A DNA stretch of 64,000 bases from Streptomyces sp. NBC_01463 (GCA_036227345.1 CP109468.1:558001-622000), one strand, 5' to 3'; positions 17,766 to 27,172 are shown, counted from the stretch's first letter. A program made the numbers and translations. The notes: generated from the sequence alone by a model not told the origin.

Positions 17766-19592
17766 ATGCACTCCCCCGCCCGATCCACGAGACGAGCGGT
17801 GCGGGCCGTGACGGTCCTCGCCGTCACGGCCGCCCTGGCCACCGCGCTGCCCGCGGCGCAGGCCGCACCCGGCACCGTCGCGGCCGCCCCGGCGAAGGCC
17901 GCCCCCGCGCAGCGGCCGGCCGAGAAGCCGTTCATGGGGTGGAGCAGCTGGTCCATGCAGACCAGCTCGTACCCCGGCCTCAACCCCACGGGCCAGTACA
18001 GCTATCTGACCGAGGCCAACGTGCTCAAGCAGGCGGACGCCATGGCCGCCAAGCTCAAGCGCTTCGGCTACGAGTACATCAACATCGACGCGGGCTGGTG
18101 GCGCGGCCAGGACTGGACGCCCGAGTTCGACGGGTACGGACGGCAGCAGGCCGACCCGGAGCGCTTCCCGCGCGGGATGAAGCCGGTCGCCGACGACCTG
18201 CACGCCAAGGGCCTCAAGGCGGGCATCTATCTCCCGGTCGGCCTGGAGAAGGAAGGGTACGGCGGCGGCACGCTGCCCATCTGGCACGCGCCCGGCTGCA
18301 CGACCGGTGACATCGTCTATCCCGATCTGCGCACGACGAACGGCTGGGACAGCTCGTACAAGATCGACTTCTCCCGGCCCTGCGCCCAGAAGTACGTCGA
18401 CTCCCAGGCGCAGCTGATCGCGGACTGGGGCTACGACTTCCTGAAGCTCGACGGGGTGGGTCCCGGCTCCTTCAAGAGCGGGGACAACTACGACAACCGG
18501 GCCGACGTCGCCGCCTGGAACCGGGCGATCAAGCGGACGGGCCGCTCCGTCCACCTGGAGATCTCCTGGTCGCTGGACATCGGCTACGCCGACGACTGGA
18601 AGAAGACCTCCAACGGCTGGCGGGTGGACACCGACGTCGAGTGCTACTGCGAGACGCTGGTGACGTGGGACAACTCCGTGAAGGCACGCTGGCGCGACAC
18701 CCCGGGCTGGACCCGGCACGCGGGACCGGGCGGGTGGAACGACCTGGACGCCGTCGATGTCGGCAACGGCGAGATGGACGGACTCACCAAGGCCGAGCGG
18801 CAGAGCTACATGACGCTGTGGTCGATCGCCAAGTCGCCGCTCTACTCCGGGGACGACCTGACGAAGCTCGACGCGTACGGCGTCTCCCTGCTGACCAACC
18901 GTGAGGTCCTGCGGGTCAACCAGCAGCCCGGCACCCCGGCCCGTCCGGTCACCACGACGGGCGACCAGCAGGTGTGGGCGTCGAAGAACCCCGACGGCAG
19001 CTACACCGTGGCGCTGTTCAACCTCGGCGACTCCCCCGCGTCGGTCACGGCCCCCTGGTCCGCACTCGGCTTCACCGGCCGGGCGGACGTCCGGGACCTG
19101 TGGAACCGCGAGGACCTCGGGCAGCACAAGGACGGCATCGGCCAGGCGCTGCCCGCCCACGGTTCACGGCTGTTCACCGTCACCCCGCACGGCCCCGGAC
19201 TGCGGACCACGGCGTACGAGGCGGAGTCGCCGGCGAACACGCTGAGCGGGAACGCGGCGGTCTCCGGCTGCGAGGCCTGCTCGGGCGGCAAGAAGGTCGG
19301 CAACCTCTACCAGGGCGGCTCCCTCGCCTTCACCGGCGTCAAGGCCGAACGGGCCGGGACGTACTACGTCGACGTGACCTACACGTCGGGTGACGAACGG
19401 TCCGTCGGGATCTCCGTGAACGGGAAGCCGGCCGTCAGCAGGGTCTTCCCGTCCACCGGTGACTGGGGCACGCCGGAGACCGTCAGCGTGCCCGTCACGC
19501 TCGCGGCCGGCCGCAACACCGTCACGTTCGACAGCGGCGCATCGGGCTTCTCGCCGGACATCGACCGGATCGATGTGCCGAAGCGGAGCTGA
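17766..19592 (+). CDS. Secreted GH27 alpha-galactosidase-like enzyme with C-terminal CBM35
   Basis: 608 residues with a signal peptide ending near AQA. The catalytic barrel (about 55-380) shows GWSSW, INIDAGWW, the nucleophile site DFLKLDGVG (Asp229) and acid/base site GGWNDLDAVDVGNG (Asp326). A beta domain follows, then a family-35-like carbohydrate-binding module from about 483 to the end (YEAESPANTLSG...DIDRIDV). The nucleophile segment differs from the common LKYDNC form, so the substrate may be not alpha-galactose but a relative such as beta-L-arabinopyranose, known in GH27. It lies 55 bp after the permeases, probably in the same operon. Confidence 0.88.
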   Translation: MHSPARSTRRAVRAVTVLAVTAALATALPAAQAAPGTVAAAPAKAAPAQRPAEKPFMGWSSWSMQTSSYPGLNPTGQYSYLTEANVLKQADAMAAKLKRFGYEYINIDAGWWRGQDWTPEFDGYGRQQADPERFPRGMKPVADDLHAKGLKAGIYLPVGLEKEGYGGGTLPIWHAPGCTTGDIVYPDLRTTNGWDSSYKIDFSRPCAQKYVDSQAQLIADWGYDFLKLDGVGPGSFKSGDNYDNRADVAAWNRAIKRTGRSVHLEISWSLDIGYADDWKKTSNGWRVDTDVECYCETLVTWDNSVKARWRDTPGWTRHAGPGGWNDLDAVDVGNGEMDGLTKAERQSYMTLWSIAKSPLYSGDDLTKLDAYGVSLLTNREVLRVNQQPGTPARPVTTTGDQQVWASKNPDGSYTVALFNLGDSPASVTAPWSALGFTGRADVRDLWNREDLGQHKDGIGQALPAHGSRLFTVTPHGPGLRTTAYEAESPANTLSGNAAVSGCEACSGGKKVGNLYQGGSLAFTGVKAERAGTYYVDVTYTSGDERSVGISVNGKPAVSRVFPSTGDWGTPETVSVPVTLAAGRNTVTFDSGASGFSPDIDRIDVPKRS

Positions 19593-19607
19593 TCACCTCT
19601 CCGACGG

Positions 19608-19638
19608 GCGCGGCGGCCGGCTCACCCGGCCGCCGCGC
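19608..19638 (+). terminator. Strong hairpin between the GH27 and GH95 genes
   Basis: Perfect 13-bp stem GCGCGGCGGCCGG / CCGGCCGCCGCGC with a 5-base loop, 15 bp after the GH27 stop. It would end or attenuate the transporter-GH27 transcript before the GH95 gene. Confidence 0.7.
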
Positions 19639-19693
19639 TCCGCGCCCGCACTGTTTCTCCCCCGCACGTGAGCCGTACCGGAATGGAGTCACC

Positions 19694-22114
19694 GTGAACG
19701 ACCAGCACCCCCAGCCGCAGTCCCGGCCGGAGGCCGACCGTCTGAGCCGCCGCCGGCTGTTCTCGCTCGCCGCCGCCGTCGGCTCGGCCACCGCGCTCGG
19801 TTCGCTGCCCGCCTTCGCCGCGAGCGCGCCACCGGTGCGGCCCGCCTCGTCCCCGATGCGCGCTCCCGGGCGCACCACCGAGATGTGGTACCGGGTGCCC
19901 GCCGACGCGGGGGCGATGATCGAGCAGGCCCTCCCGGTCGGCAACGGGCGGCTCGGCGCGCTCGTCGGCAACGACCCCGGCCACGAACTGCTGCACCTCA
20001 CCGACGCCACACTGTGGACCGGCGGCATCAACGACCAGCTGGACACGGACGGCCAGTTCCCCTACGGCCGGGAGGACTTCGGCAGCTTCACGCTCCTCGG
20101 CAACGTGTCCGTGGAGCTGCCGGACCACGAACTGTCCGCGGTGTCCGGCTACCGCCGCAGCCTCGACCTGGCCCAGGGCGTCGTCAGCTCCCGCTACACC
20201 CGGTCCGGTGTGGTCTACGAGCGCACGGTCTTCGCCAGCCGCCCCGACGACGTCGTGGTCGCCCACTTCACCCAGCGCGGCGGCGGCCACTACACCGGCT
20301 CCATAGCGCTCGACGGCACGCACGGCGAATCCACGTCGGCCGACGCGCACCGGGCCGAGATCTTCCTGGCGGACTCGTTCGCCAACGGACTGCGGTACGG
20401 GGCCGTCGTGCTCGCGTACAGCCGCAGCGGGAAGGTGTCCACGGACGGCGGCCGGATCACGTTCACCCGGTGCGCGGACCTGACCGTGGTGATCAGCGGC
20501 GGCACGGACTACGCACCCGACGCGGCCACGGGCTACCGCGACCCCGCCGTCGACCCGCTCGTCCTCGCCCGTACCAAGGCGCGGGACGCGGCCGACGCGA
20601 CCGTCACCGAGCTGCTGCACACCCATGTGGCCGACCACCGGGCGCTGTTCGGCCGGATGAGTGTCGAGCTGGGCTCCTCCACACCCCGGCAGCGCGCCCT
20701 GGACACCTGGGAGCGGTTGCAGGCCCGCACCGCCGAGGGCGATCCCGACCCCGAACTCGAGGCGATGTACCTCCAGTTCGGCCGCTATCTGATGATCTCC
20801 GGTTCGCGCGAAGGCCTTCCGGTGGCGCTCCAGGGGCTGTGGCTGGACGGCAACGACCCGGACTGGATGGGTGACTACCACACCGACATCAACATCCAGA
20901 TGAACTACTGGATGGCGGGCCGCGCGGGTCTCTCCTCCTGCTTCGACGCGCTGACGGACTACTGTCTGGCCCAGCTGCCCTCCTGGAGCGAGCTCACCCG
21001 GGCGCACTTCAACGACCCGGCCAACCGGTTCCGCAACTCCAGCGGCCGGGTCGCCGGCTGGACCGTGGCGTTCTCCACGAACATCTACGGCGGCCTCGGC
21101 TGGTGGTGGCACCCGGCCGGCAACGCCTGGCTGTGCAACTCGCTCTGGGAGCACTACGAGTTCACGCAGGACCGCGCGCACGTGGCGCGCATCTTCCCGA
21201 TGCTAAAGGGGGCCTGTGAGTTCTGGGAGGCGCGGCTGCTGACGACGACGGTGACGGACGCGGCGACGGGTGAGCGGCGCGAGGTCCTGATCGCGGACGG
21301 CGACTGGTCGCCGGAGCACGGGCCGCAGGACACGAAGGGCAACACCTATGTGCAGGAAGTGGTGCGGGACCTCTTCCTGCACTTCGAGGAGGCCTGTGCG
21401 CTGCTGGGCCGCGACGCACGGTACGGCGCGACGGTCGCGGCGATGCGGAAGCGGCTGTATCTCCCGGAGGTCAGCCCGACGACGGGCTGGCTCCAGGAGT
21501 GGATGTCCCCGGACAACCTCGGTGAGACGACCCACCGCCACCTCTCCCCGCTGATCGGTCTCTTCCCGGGCGACCGCATCCGCCCGGGTGCCGTGTCCGA
21601 CGAGCTGCTGGACGGGGCGACCGCGCTGCTGAGGGCCCGCGGCATGGAGAGCTTCGGCTGGGCGAACGCCTGGCGTGCGATGTGCTGGGCGCGGCTGAAG
21701 AACGCGGACAACGCGTACCAGCTCGTCGTCAACAACCTGCGGCCGTCGGTCAGCAGCAGCAACGGCTCCTCGATGAACCTGTTTGACATCTACCAGGTCG
21801 AGGAGGACCGCGGCATCTTCCAGATCGACGCCAACTTCGGCACCCCGACCGCCATGCTGGAGATGCTGCTGTACTCCAGGCCGGGCCACATCGAGCTGCT
21901 GCCCGCGCTGCCGGACGCCTGGGCCGGCTCGGGTTCCGTCACCGGGATCGGGGCGCGCGGCGGGTTCCTGGTGGACCTGAGCTGGCGTGACGGCAGGGTG
22001 CGCGAGGCGAGGATCCACAGCGTCGGCGGTCGGACCACCGAGGTGTGCTTCGCGGGGCGGACGAGGAAGGTCGGCCTGCGCCCCGGCGGTTCGGTCACGC
22101 TGCGCACGTTCTGA
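19694..22114 (+). CDS. Tat-exported GH95 family glycosidase (fucosidase/galactosidase)
   Basis: 806 residues starting at GTG with GGAG upstream. A Tat signal (LSRRRLFSLAAAVG) precedes the mature enzyme. GH95 features: N-terminal beta domain (QALPVGNGRLGALVGNDPGHELLHLTDATLWTGG), an (alpha/alpha)6 barrel and C-terminal beta domain. By comparison with the Bifidobacterium 1,2-alpha-L-fucosidase, the catalytic acid is Glu541 (WSPEHG), the base-side Asn is Asn400 (DINIQMNYW), and Asp712 (QIDANFG) is its partner. The Asn expected two residues before Asn400 is Asp398 here. Substrate is probably an alpha-L-fucoside or L-galactoside; the change could alter it. Confidence 0.85.
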   Translation: MNDQHPQPQSRPEADRLSRRRLFSLAAAVGSATALGSLPAFAASAPPVRPASSPMRAPGRTTEMWYRVPADAGAMIEQALPVGNGRLGALVGNDPGHELLHLTDATLWTGGINDQLDTDGQFPYGREDFGSFTLLGNVSVELPDHELSAVSGYRRSLDLAQGVVSSRYTRSGVVYERTVFASRPDDVVVAHFTQRGGGHYTGSIALDGTHGESTSADAHRAEIFLADSFANGLRYGAVVLAYSRSGKVSTDGGRITFTRCADLTVVISGGTDYAPDAATGYRDPAVDPLVLARTKARDAADATVTELLHTHVADHRALFGRMSVELGSSTPRQRALDTWERLQARTAEGDPDPELEAMYLQFGRYLMISGSREGLPVALQGLWLDGNDPDWMGDYHTDINIQMNYWMAGRAGLSSCFDALTDYCLAQLPSWSELTRAHFNDPANRFRNSSGRVAGWTVAFSTNIYGGLGWWWHPAGNAWLCNSLWEHYEFTQDRAHVARIFPMLKGACEFWEARLLTTTVTDAATGERREVLIADGDWSPEHGPQDTKGNTYVQEVVRDLFLHFEEACALLGRDARYGATVAAMRKRLYLPEVSPTTGWLQEWMSPDNLGETTHRHLSPLIGLFPGDRIRPGAVSDELLDGATALLRARGMESFGWANAWRAMCWARLKNADNAYQLVVNNLRPSVSSSNGSSMNLFDIYQVEEDRGIFQIDANFGTPTAMLEMLLYSRPGHIELLPALPDAWAGSGSVTGIGARGGFLVDLSWRDGRVREARIHSVGGRTTEVCFAGRTRKVGLRPGGSVTLRTF

Positions 22115-22124
22115 CGGCGGGCCG

Positions 22125-22160
22125 GGGGCCGGGCGGTGGGGTTGCCCACCGCCCGGCCCC
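22125..22160. terminator. Bidirectional terminator between GH95 and xdhC
   Basis: Perfect 16-bp stem (22125-22140 with 22145-22160) around loop GTTG, filling the 47-bp gap between two convergent genes. It separates the sugar locus from the aldehyde oxidoreductase locus. Confidence 0.85.
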
Positions 22161-22161
22161 T

Positions 22162-23310
22162 TCATGCCGCGGCGGGCGAAGGGGTCCCGTCCTCCGTCCT
22201 GCCGCCGCCGTCGTGGTGGATGGGCGTCCGCGACCCCGTGAGCGGGGCTCCCGTGCCACCCCGGCGCTCCGCGACGATCTCCGCCGCGATGGACAGCGCG
22301 GTCTCCTCCGGCGTACGGGCGCCGAGGTCGAGGCCGATCGGGGAGCGCAGCCGGGCCAGCTCCTCGTCGGTCAGACCGGCCTCGCGCAGGCGCCGGTTGC
22401 GGTCCTCATGGGTACGGCGGGAGCCCATCGCCCCGACGTACGCGACCGGCAGCCGCAGCGCCTCCTCCAGGAGCGGAATGTCGAACCTCGCGTCGTGGGT
22501 CAGCACGCACAGCACGGTGCGCGCGTCGGTCTCCGTGCCGGCGAGGTAGCGGTGCGGCCAGTCGACGACGAGGTCGTCCGCCTCGGGGAAGCGGGCACGG
22601 GTGGCGAAGACCGGCCGGGCGTCGCACACCGTCACGTGATGGCCGAGGAACTTCCCCGCCCGCACGAGCGCCGTCGCGAAGTCCACCGCACCGAACACGA
22701 TCATCCGGGGCGGCGGCACGCTCGACTCCACGAACAGGGTCAGTCCGCCCGGGCAGCTCGTCCCGTCCTCCGCGAGTTCGGCGGATCCGGTGCGCCCGGA
22801 GTCCAGGAGCGCCCGGGCCTGCGCCGCCGCCTCGCGGTCGAGGTCCGCACGCCCGTCGAGGCTCCCCTCGTACGTTCCGTCGGCCCGGACGAGCAGGGCG
22901 CGGCCGAGCAGTCCTTCGGGGCCGCGGACCACGCGGGCGAGCGCCGCCGGCTCGCCGCGGTCCGCGGCCGACAGCGCCGCCCGGACCACCGGTGCGCCGG
23001 AGCGCACCGGTGTGACGAGCACGTCGATGACGCCGCCGCAGGTGAGTCCCACGGCGAAGGCGTCCTCGTCGCTGTAGCCGAACCGCTCGCGTACCGTCCG
23101 GCCGTCCTGGAGTGCCTGGACGCAGAGCTCGTACACGGCCCCCTCCACACAGCCGCCGGAGACCGAGCCGATGACCGTGCCGTCGCCGTCGACGGCCATC
23201 GCGGCGCCGGGGCCGCGGGGTGCGCTGCCGCCGACCTCGACCACGGTGGCGACGGCGAAGTCCCGGCCCTCCTGGGACCAGCGGTGCAGGGCCGCCGCGA
23301 TGTCAAGCAC
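22162..23310 (-). CDS. XdhC/CoxI-family molybdenum cofactor maturation factor
   Basis: 382 residues. The N-terminal XdhC-CoxI domain has SAPRGPGAAMAV and GSVSGGCVEGAVYE. The C-terminal Rossmann domain (about 225-345) has MIVFGAVDFATALVRAGKFLGHHVTVCDAR and AYVGAMGSRRTHEDR. Such proteins (XdhC, PaoD) bind molybdopterin, help sulfurate it and insert it into the target enzyme. The GTG at 23310, with GGAGGGAG upstream, overlaps the large-subunit stop by 8 bp. Last gene of the operon. Confidence 0.9.
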   Translation of the reverse strand: MLDIAAALHRWSQEGRDFAVATVVEVGGSAPRGPGAAMAVDGDGTVIGSVSGGCVEGAVYELCVQALQDGRTVRERFGYSDEDAFAVGLTCGGVIDVLVTPVRSGAPVVRAALSAADRGEPAALARVVRGPEGLLGRALLVRADGTYEGSLDGRADLDREAAAQARALLDSGRTGSAELAEDGTSCPGGLTLFVESSVPPPRMIVFGAVDFATALVRAGKFLGHHVTVCDARPVFATRARFPEADDLVVDWPHRYLAGTETDARTVLCVLTHDARFDIPLLEEALRLPVAYVGAMGSRRTHEDRNRRLREAGLTDEELARLRSPIGLDLGARTPEETALSIAAEIVAERRGGTGAPLTGSRTPIHHDGGGRTEDGTPSPAAA

Positions 23311-25450
23311 CGCTGGCTCCCTCCGCCCCCGGCCGGGCCTCTTCCGCCGCCAGGACGCGGTCGGGGCGGATCGGCAGCCGGCGGTGGCGTACCCCGGTCG
23401 CGTGCCACACCGCGTTGGCGATCGCCGCGGCGACGCCCACGATGCCGATCTCGCCGATGCCCTTGATCCCCACCGGGTCCTCCGGGTCGTGGTCGTCGAC
23501 CCAGTCCGCCTCGACGTGCGGCACATCGGCGTGGGCGGCGACGTGATAGCCGGCCAGGTCGGCGTTGACGTAGCCGCCGGACGCCCGGTCGCGGACCGCC
23601 TCCTCGTGGAGGGCCATCGAGATGCCCCAGGTCATGCCGCCGACGAGCTGGCTGCGGGCGGTGAGCGGGTTGACGACGGTGCCCGCGGCGAAGATGCCCA
23701 GCAGCCTGCGGACGCGCACCTCGCCGGTGGTGACGTCGACCGCGGTCTCGGCGAACTGCGCCCCGTAGGAGTGCCGTTCCTTCTGGGCCATGGCGCCGAT
23801 GGCGTCGGAGGTGTCGGCCCTGGTGGTGAGTCCCTCCGGCGGAACGGACCCGCCGAGCGCGAGCAGCTCCCGCAGTTCGTCCGCGGCCAGCCGCACCGCC
23901 CAGGCCCAGGAGCGCGTGCCCATGGAGCCTCCGGCGATCCAGGCCGGTCCCAGGTCGCTGTCGCCGAGGCGGACGCGGATGCGCTCCGGGTCCGTCCTCA
24001 GCGCGTCAGCGGCGACCGAGGCCATCGCGGTCCGTGCGCCGGTCCCGATGTCGGCGGCGTTGATCCGCACGGTGTACGTGCCGTCGGGCTCCGCGGTCAC
24101 GGCGGCCGTGGAGGGGCCGACGCCCGCGGGGAAGGACGCCGCCGCCATTCCGGTACCCAGCAGCCAGCGCCCCTCGCGGCGCAGTCCGGGGCGCGGGTCG
24201 CGCTCCGCCCAGCCGAACCTGCGGGCCCCTTCCTCCAGGCAGGCGCGCAGATTGCGGCGGCTGAACGGCAGCCCGGAGACGGGGCCCGCCGCGGGTTCGT
24301 TGCGCGCCCGCAGCTCGACCGGGTCGATGCCGCTCCTCTCGGCCAGCTCGTCGAGGGCCGATTCCACGGCGAAGGAGCCCGGTGCCTCGCCCGGCGCACG
24401 CATCCAGGTCGGGGTCGGCACGTCGAGCCGCACCACCTGGTGCCGGGTGTGGTGCGCGTCGGCGTCGTACATGGTGCGTCCCACGTTGGCGCTCGACTCG
24501 ATGAACTCGTGCACGGTCGAGGTGAGGCTCAGCGCCCGGTGGTCGAAGGCGCTCAGACGGCCGTCCGGGCCGGCGCCGAGTGTGATCCGCTGCGCCGTGG
24601 GGCTGCGGTAACCGACCAGGGAGAACATCTGGCGACGGGTCAGCACGACCCGCACGGGGCGGTGCAGCAGGGTCGTGGCCATGACGGCCGCCACCTGGTG
24701 CGGTGCCAGGCCCTTCGACCCGAAGCCGCCGCCGACGTGCTCGGAGCGCACCCGGACGGAGCCCGGATCGAGGGAGAACAGCGAGGCGAGTTCGCTCGAC
24801 ACCCAGAAGGTGCCCTGGTTGGAGTCGACGACGTCGAGCCGGCCGCCCTCCCAGCGGGCCGTCGCCGCGTGCGGCTCCATGGAGTTGTGGTGCTCCTCCG
24901 GGGTGGAGTACTCCTCGTCCACGACGAAGGCGGCGGCCTTCAGCCGGGCTTCCAGATCCCCCTTCTCCGTCTCCGCGTCCGAGCCGTCCGGGGTGTAGGC
25001 CCCGGCATGCCCGGCGAGGAACTCCACGTCGTGCGGTTCCTCGTCGTAGCGGACCACGAGCGCCTCGGCGGCCTCCCTGGCCTGCTCGGACGTCTCGGCG
25101 ACGACCAGCGCAACGGGCCAGCCGACGAACGGCACCCGGTCGTGCTGGAAGAGCCCGACGACGGGGTTGGGGCGGCCCAGCATGCCCGTGTAGTCGGTGT
25201 CGATGCGCGGTGCGTTCCCGTGGTGCAGGACGGTGAGGACTCCGGGCATGGACCGGACGGGAGCGTCCTCCACGGACCGGATCCGGCCGCGCGCCACGGT
25301 GGAGAGGACCAGCCAGCCGTGGGCGAGCTCGGCGAAGGGGATCTCCCCCGCGTAGCGGGCGGCGCCGGTGACCTTGTCCCGGCCCTCCACGCGGGTGCGG
25401 GAGGAGCCGACGGCTCCCTGGACGGTGGTGCTGTCGGTGGTCGTGGTCAT
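23303..25450 (-). CDS. Molybdopterin-binding large subunit, aldehyde oxidoreductase (PaoC/YagR-like)
   Basis: 715-residue catalytic subunit of the xanthine dehydrogenase/aldehyde oxidase family. It has the two Mo-cofactor domains, with EHVGGGFGSKGLAPHQ, MRAPGEAPGSFAVESALDELAE and, near the C-terminus, KGIGEIGIVG, whose Glu (about 667) is the expected catalytic base. The companion FAD subunit carries the extra cysteines of periplasmic aldehyde oxidoreductase, so aldehydes are more likely than purines as substrates. ATG at 25450 overlaps the upstream stop (ATGA). Confidence 0.9.
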   Translation of the reverse strand: MTTTTDSTTVQGAVGSSRTRVEGRDKVTGAARYAGEIPFAELAHGWLVLSTVARGRIRSVEDAPVRSMPGVLTVLHHGNAPRIDTDYTGMLGRPNPVVGLFQHDRVPFVGWPVALVVAETSEQAREAAEALVVRYDEEPHDVEFLAGHAGAYTPDGSDAETEKGDLEARLKAAAFVVDEEYSTPEEHHNSMEPHAATARWEGGRLDVVDSNQGTFWVSSELASLFSLDPGSVRVRSEHVGGGFGSKGLAPHQVAAVMATTLLHRPVRVVLTRRQMFSLVGYRSPTAQRITLGAGPDGRLSAFDHRALSLTSTVHEFIESSANVGRTMYDADAHHTRHQVVRLDVPTPTWMRAPGEAPGSFAVESALDELAERSGIDPVELRARNEPAAGPVSGLPFSRRNLRACLEEGARRFGWAERDPRPGLRREGRWLLGTGMAAASFPAGVGPSTAAVTAEPDGTYTVRINAADIGTGARTAMASVAADALRTDPERIRVRLGDSDLGPAWIAGGSMGTRSWAWAVRLAADELRELLALGGSVPPEGLTTRADTSDAIGAMAQKERHSYGAQFAETAVDVTTGEVRVRRLLGIFAAGTVVNPLTARSQLVGGMTWGISMALHEEAVRDRASGGYVNADLAGYHVAAHADVPHVEADWVDDHDPEDPVGIKGIGEIGIVGVAAAIANAVWHATGVRHRRLPIRPDRVLAAEEARPGAEGASGA

Positions 25451-26439
25451 CGGGCGGCCTCCTCGGCGAGTTCGGTGAGTACGGCCACGACGAGATTGCG
25501 CATCAGCGTCACCTTGTATCCGTTGTCCGGGAGGGCCTCGGCCGCCGCCAGTTCGGCGTCGGCCGCCGCGGCGAACGCCTCCGCGCTCGCCGGTCCCCCG
25601 GTCAGGGCGCGCTCGGCCGCACGGGCCCGCCAGGGCCGGGACGCCACCGCGCCGAAGGCGAGCCGCACCTCGCGGACGGTGCCGTCCTCGACGTCGAGCG
25701 CGGCGGTGAGGGAGCCGATCGCGAAGGCGAAGGAGGCCCGCTCGCGCACCTTGCGGTACCGGGAGTGCGCGGCCACCCCGGCCGGCGGCAGGGTGACGCC
25801 GGTGATCAGGGCGCCGGGCGGCAGGGCCGTCTCGATGTGCGGGGTGTCGCCCACCGGCAGGTAGAAGTCGCCGATCGGCAACTCGCCCGGCCCGTCGGCC
25901 GTTTCGTACGAGACGACGGCGTCGAAGGCCGCGAGCGCGACCGCCATGTCGGACGGGTGGGTGGCCACGCAGTGCTCGGATGCGCCCAGGATCGCGTGAT
26001 TGTGGTGCTCGCCCGCCCGGGCGGGGCAACCGCTGCCGGGGGTCCGCTTGTTGCACGGCTTCCCGAGGTCGCCGAAGTAGCCGCAGCGGGTCCGCTGGAG
26101 CAGGTTGCCGCCGACCGTGGCCATGTTCCGCAGCTGCCCGGAGGCGCCCGCCAGCACGGCCTGGGCCAGCGCCGGGTAGTGACGGCGCACATCGGCGTGC
26201 GCGGCGAGGTCGCTGTTGGTGACGGTGGCCCCGATGTGCAGCCCGCCGTCGGGGGTGAACGTGATGTCGCCGAGAGGGAGTTCCTGGACGTCGACGAGAG
26301 TCGTGGGCCGCTCCACGCCGGCCTTCATCAGGTCGACGAGATTGGTGCCGCCGCCCAGGAAGCGGGCGTCGGGGTCCTCGGCGAGCAGGGCCACCGCCCC
26401 GGAGACGTCCAGGGCGCGTTCGTATCCGAATTCCCTCAT
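25447..26439 (-). CDS. FAD-binding subunit with extra Fe-S cysteines (PaoB/YagS-like)
   Basis: 330 residues. FAD-binding PCMH fold with FLGGGTNLVDLMKAGVE and ATVGGNLLQRTRC. An insert with cysteines 119, 129, 138 and 157 (RCGYFGD, PCNKRTPGSGC, SEHCVATHPSDM) matches the PaoB-type subunits that bind an additional [4Fe-4S] cluster; ordinary xanthine dehydrogenase FAD subunits lack it. It overlaps its neighbours by 4 bp on both sides (ATGA). Confidence 0.9.
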   Translation of the reverse strand: MREFGYERALDVSGAVALLAEDPDARFLGGGTNLVDLMKAGVERPTTLVDVQELPLGDITFTPDGGLHIGATVTNSDLAAHADVRRHYPALAQAVLAGASGQLRNMATVGGNLLQRTRCGYFGDLGKPCNKRTPGSGCPARAGEHHNHAILGASEHCVATHPSDMAVALAAFDAVVSYETADGPGELPIGDFYLPVGDTPHIETALPPGALITGVTLPPAGVAAHSRYRKVRERASFAFAIGSLTAALDVEDGTVREVRLAFGAVASRPWRARAAERALTGGPASAEAFAAAADAELAAAEALPDNGYKVTLMRNLVVAVLTELAEEAAR

Positions 26440-26993
26440 GCCACGACCTCCTCGGACTCGGCCGCGGAGGTTTCCGCCGCGCGCGCGACGGCCTGCACGA
26501 TCGACACGTAGGCGCCGCAGCGGCAGAGGTTTCCGCTCATCCGCTCGCGGATCTCCTCGGCGGAGAGCGCGGGCACCCCGGCCTCCGGACGTACGTCTTC
26601 GGTCACGGCGCTCGGCCAGCCCGCGGCGTGCTCCTCGATCACCGCGAGGGCCGAACAGATCTGTCCGGGCGTGCAGTAGCCGCACTGGTAACCGTCGAGA
26701 TCGAGGAAGGCCTGCTGCACGGGGTGCAGCCGGTCGCCGTCGGCGACGCCTTCGATGGTGGTGATCGCGCGCCCCTCGGCAGCGACCGCGAGCTGCAGAC
26801 AGGAGACGGCCCGGCGCCCGTCGAGGAGCACCGTACAGGCGCCGCACTGCCCCTGGTCGCAGCCCTTCTTGGTGCCGGTCAGATCGAGACGCTCGCGCAG
26901 GGCGTCGAGCAGGGTGGTGCGGTGGTCGACGGGCAGGGTGTGCTTTTCGCCATTGATGTTCAGAGTGATGGCACTGGACGTCGATGGGGCCAT
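26436..26993 (-). CDS. 2Fe-2S subunit of aldehyde oxidoreductase (PaoA/YagT-like)
   Basis: 185 residues from the ATG at 26993 (GAAGG upstream); a longer frame to 27110 adds unrelated sequence in the promoter region. The N-terminal plant-ferredoxin-type cluster has KKGCDQGQCGACTVLLDGRRAVSC; the C-terminal cluster has YQCGYCTPGQ and GNLCRCGAY. No convincing Tat signal is seen, unlike E. coli PaoA, so the complex is probably cytoplasmic. It is first in the operon and diverges from a TetR gene. Confidence 0.9.
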   Translation of the reverse strand: MAPSTSSAITLNINGEKHTLPVDHRTTLLDALRERLDLTGTKKGCDQGQCGACTVLLDGRRAVSCLQLAVAAEGRAITTIEGVADGDRLHPVQQAFLDLDGYQCGYCTPGQICSALAVIEEHAAGWPSAVTEDVRPEAGVPALSAEEIRERMSGNLCRCGAYVSIVQAVARAAETSAAESEEVVA

Positions 26994-27138
26994 GATCAGC
27001 CTTCTTTCGCATTGCTTATGCGCGTCGAACGAGACGATCCGGCGGAAGTACCGAGTGGGAGAGGGCCATTCCGGTGGTAGCAGGAAATGAAAGACACCGG
27101 TCGGCCACACTGGCCCGGTCTGCCGCTATGGTGGAGTG

Positions 27139-27158
27139 AAGCGGACAGCTGTCCGCTT
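27139..27158. promoter_or_regulatory. TetR-type operator, copy 1 (20-bp perfect palindrome)
   Basis: AAGCGGACAGCTGTCCGCTT, a perfect palindrome, in the 236-bp divergent promoter between the aldehyde oxidoreductase operon and the TetR gene. Its 18-bp core is repeated at 27173-27190. Confidence 0.85.
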
Positions 27159-27172
27159 TATCTGTCGAACCT

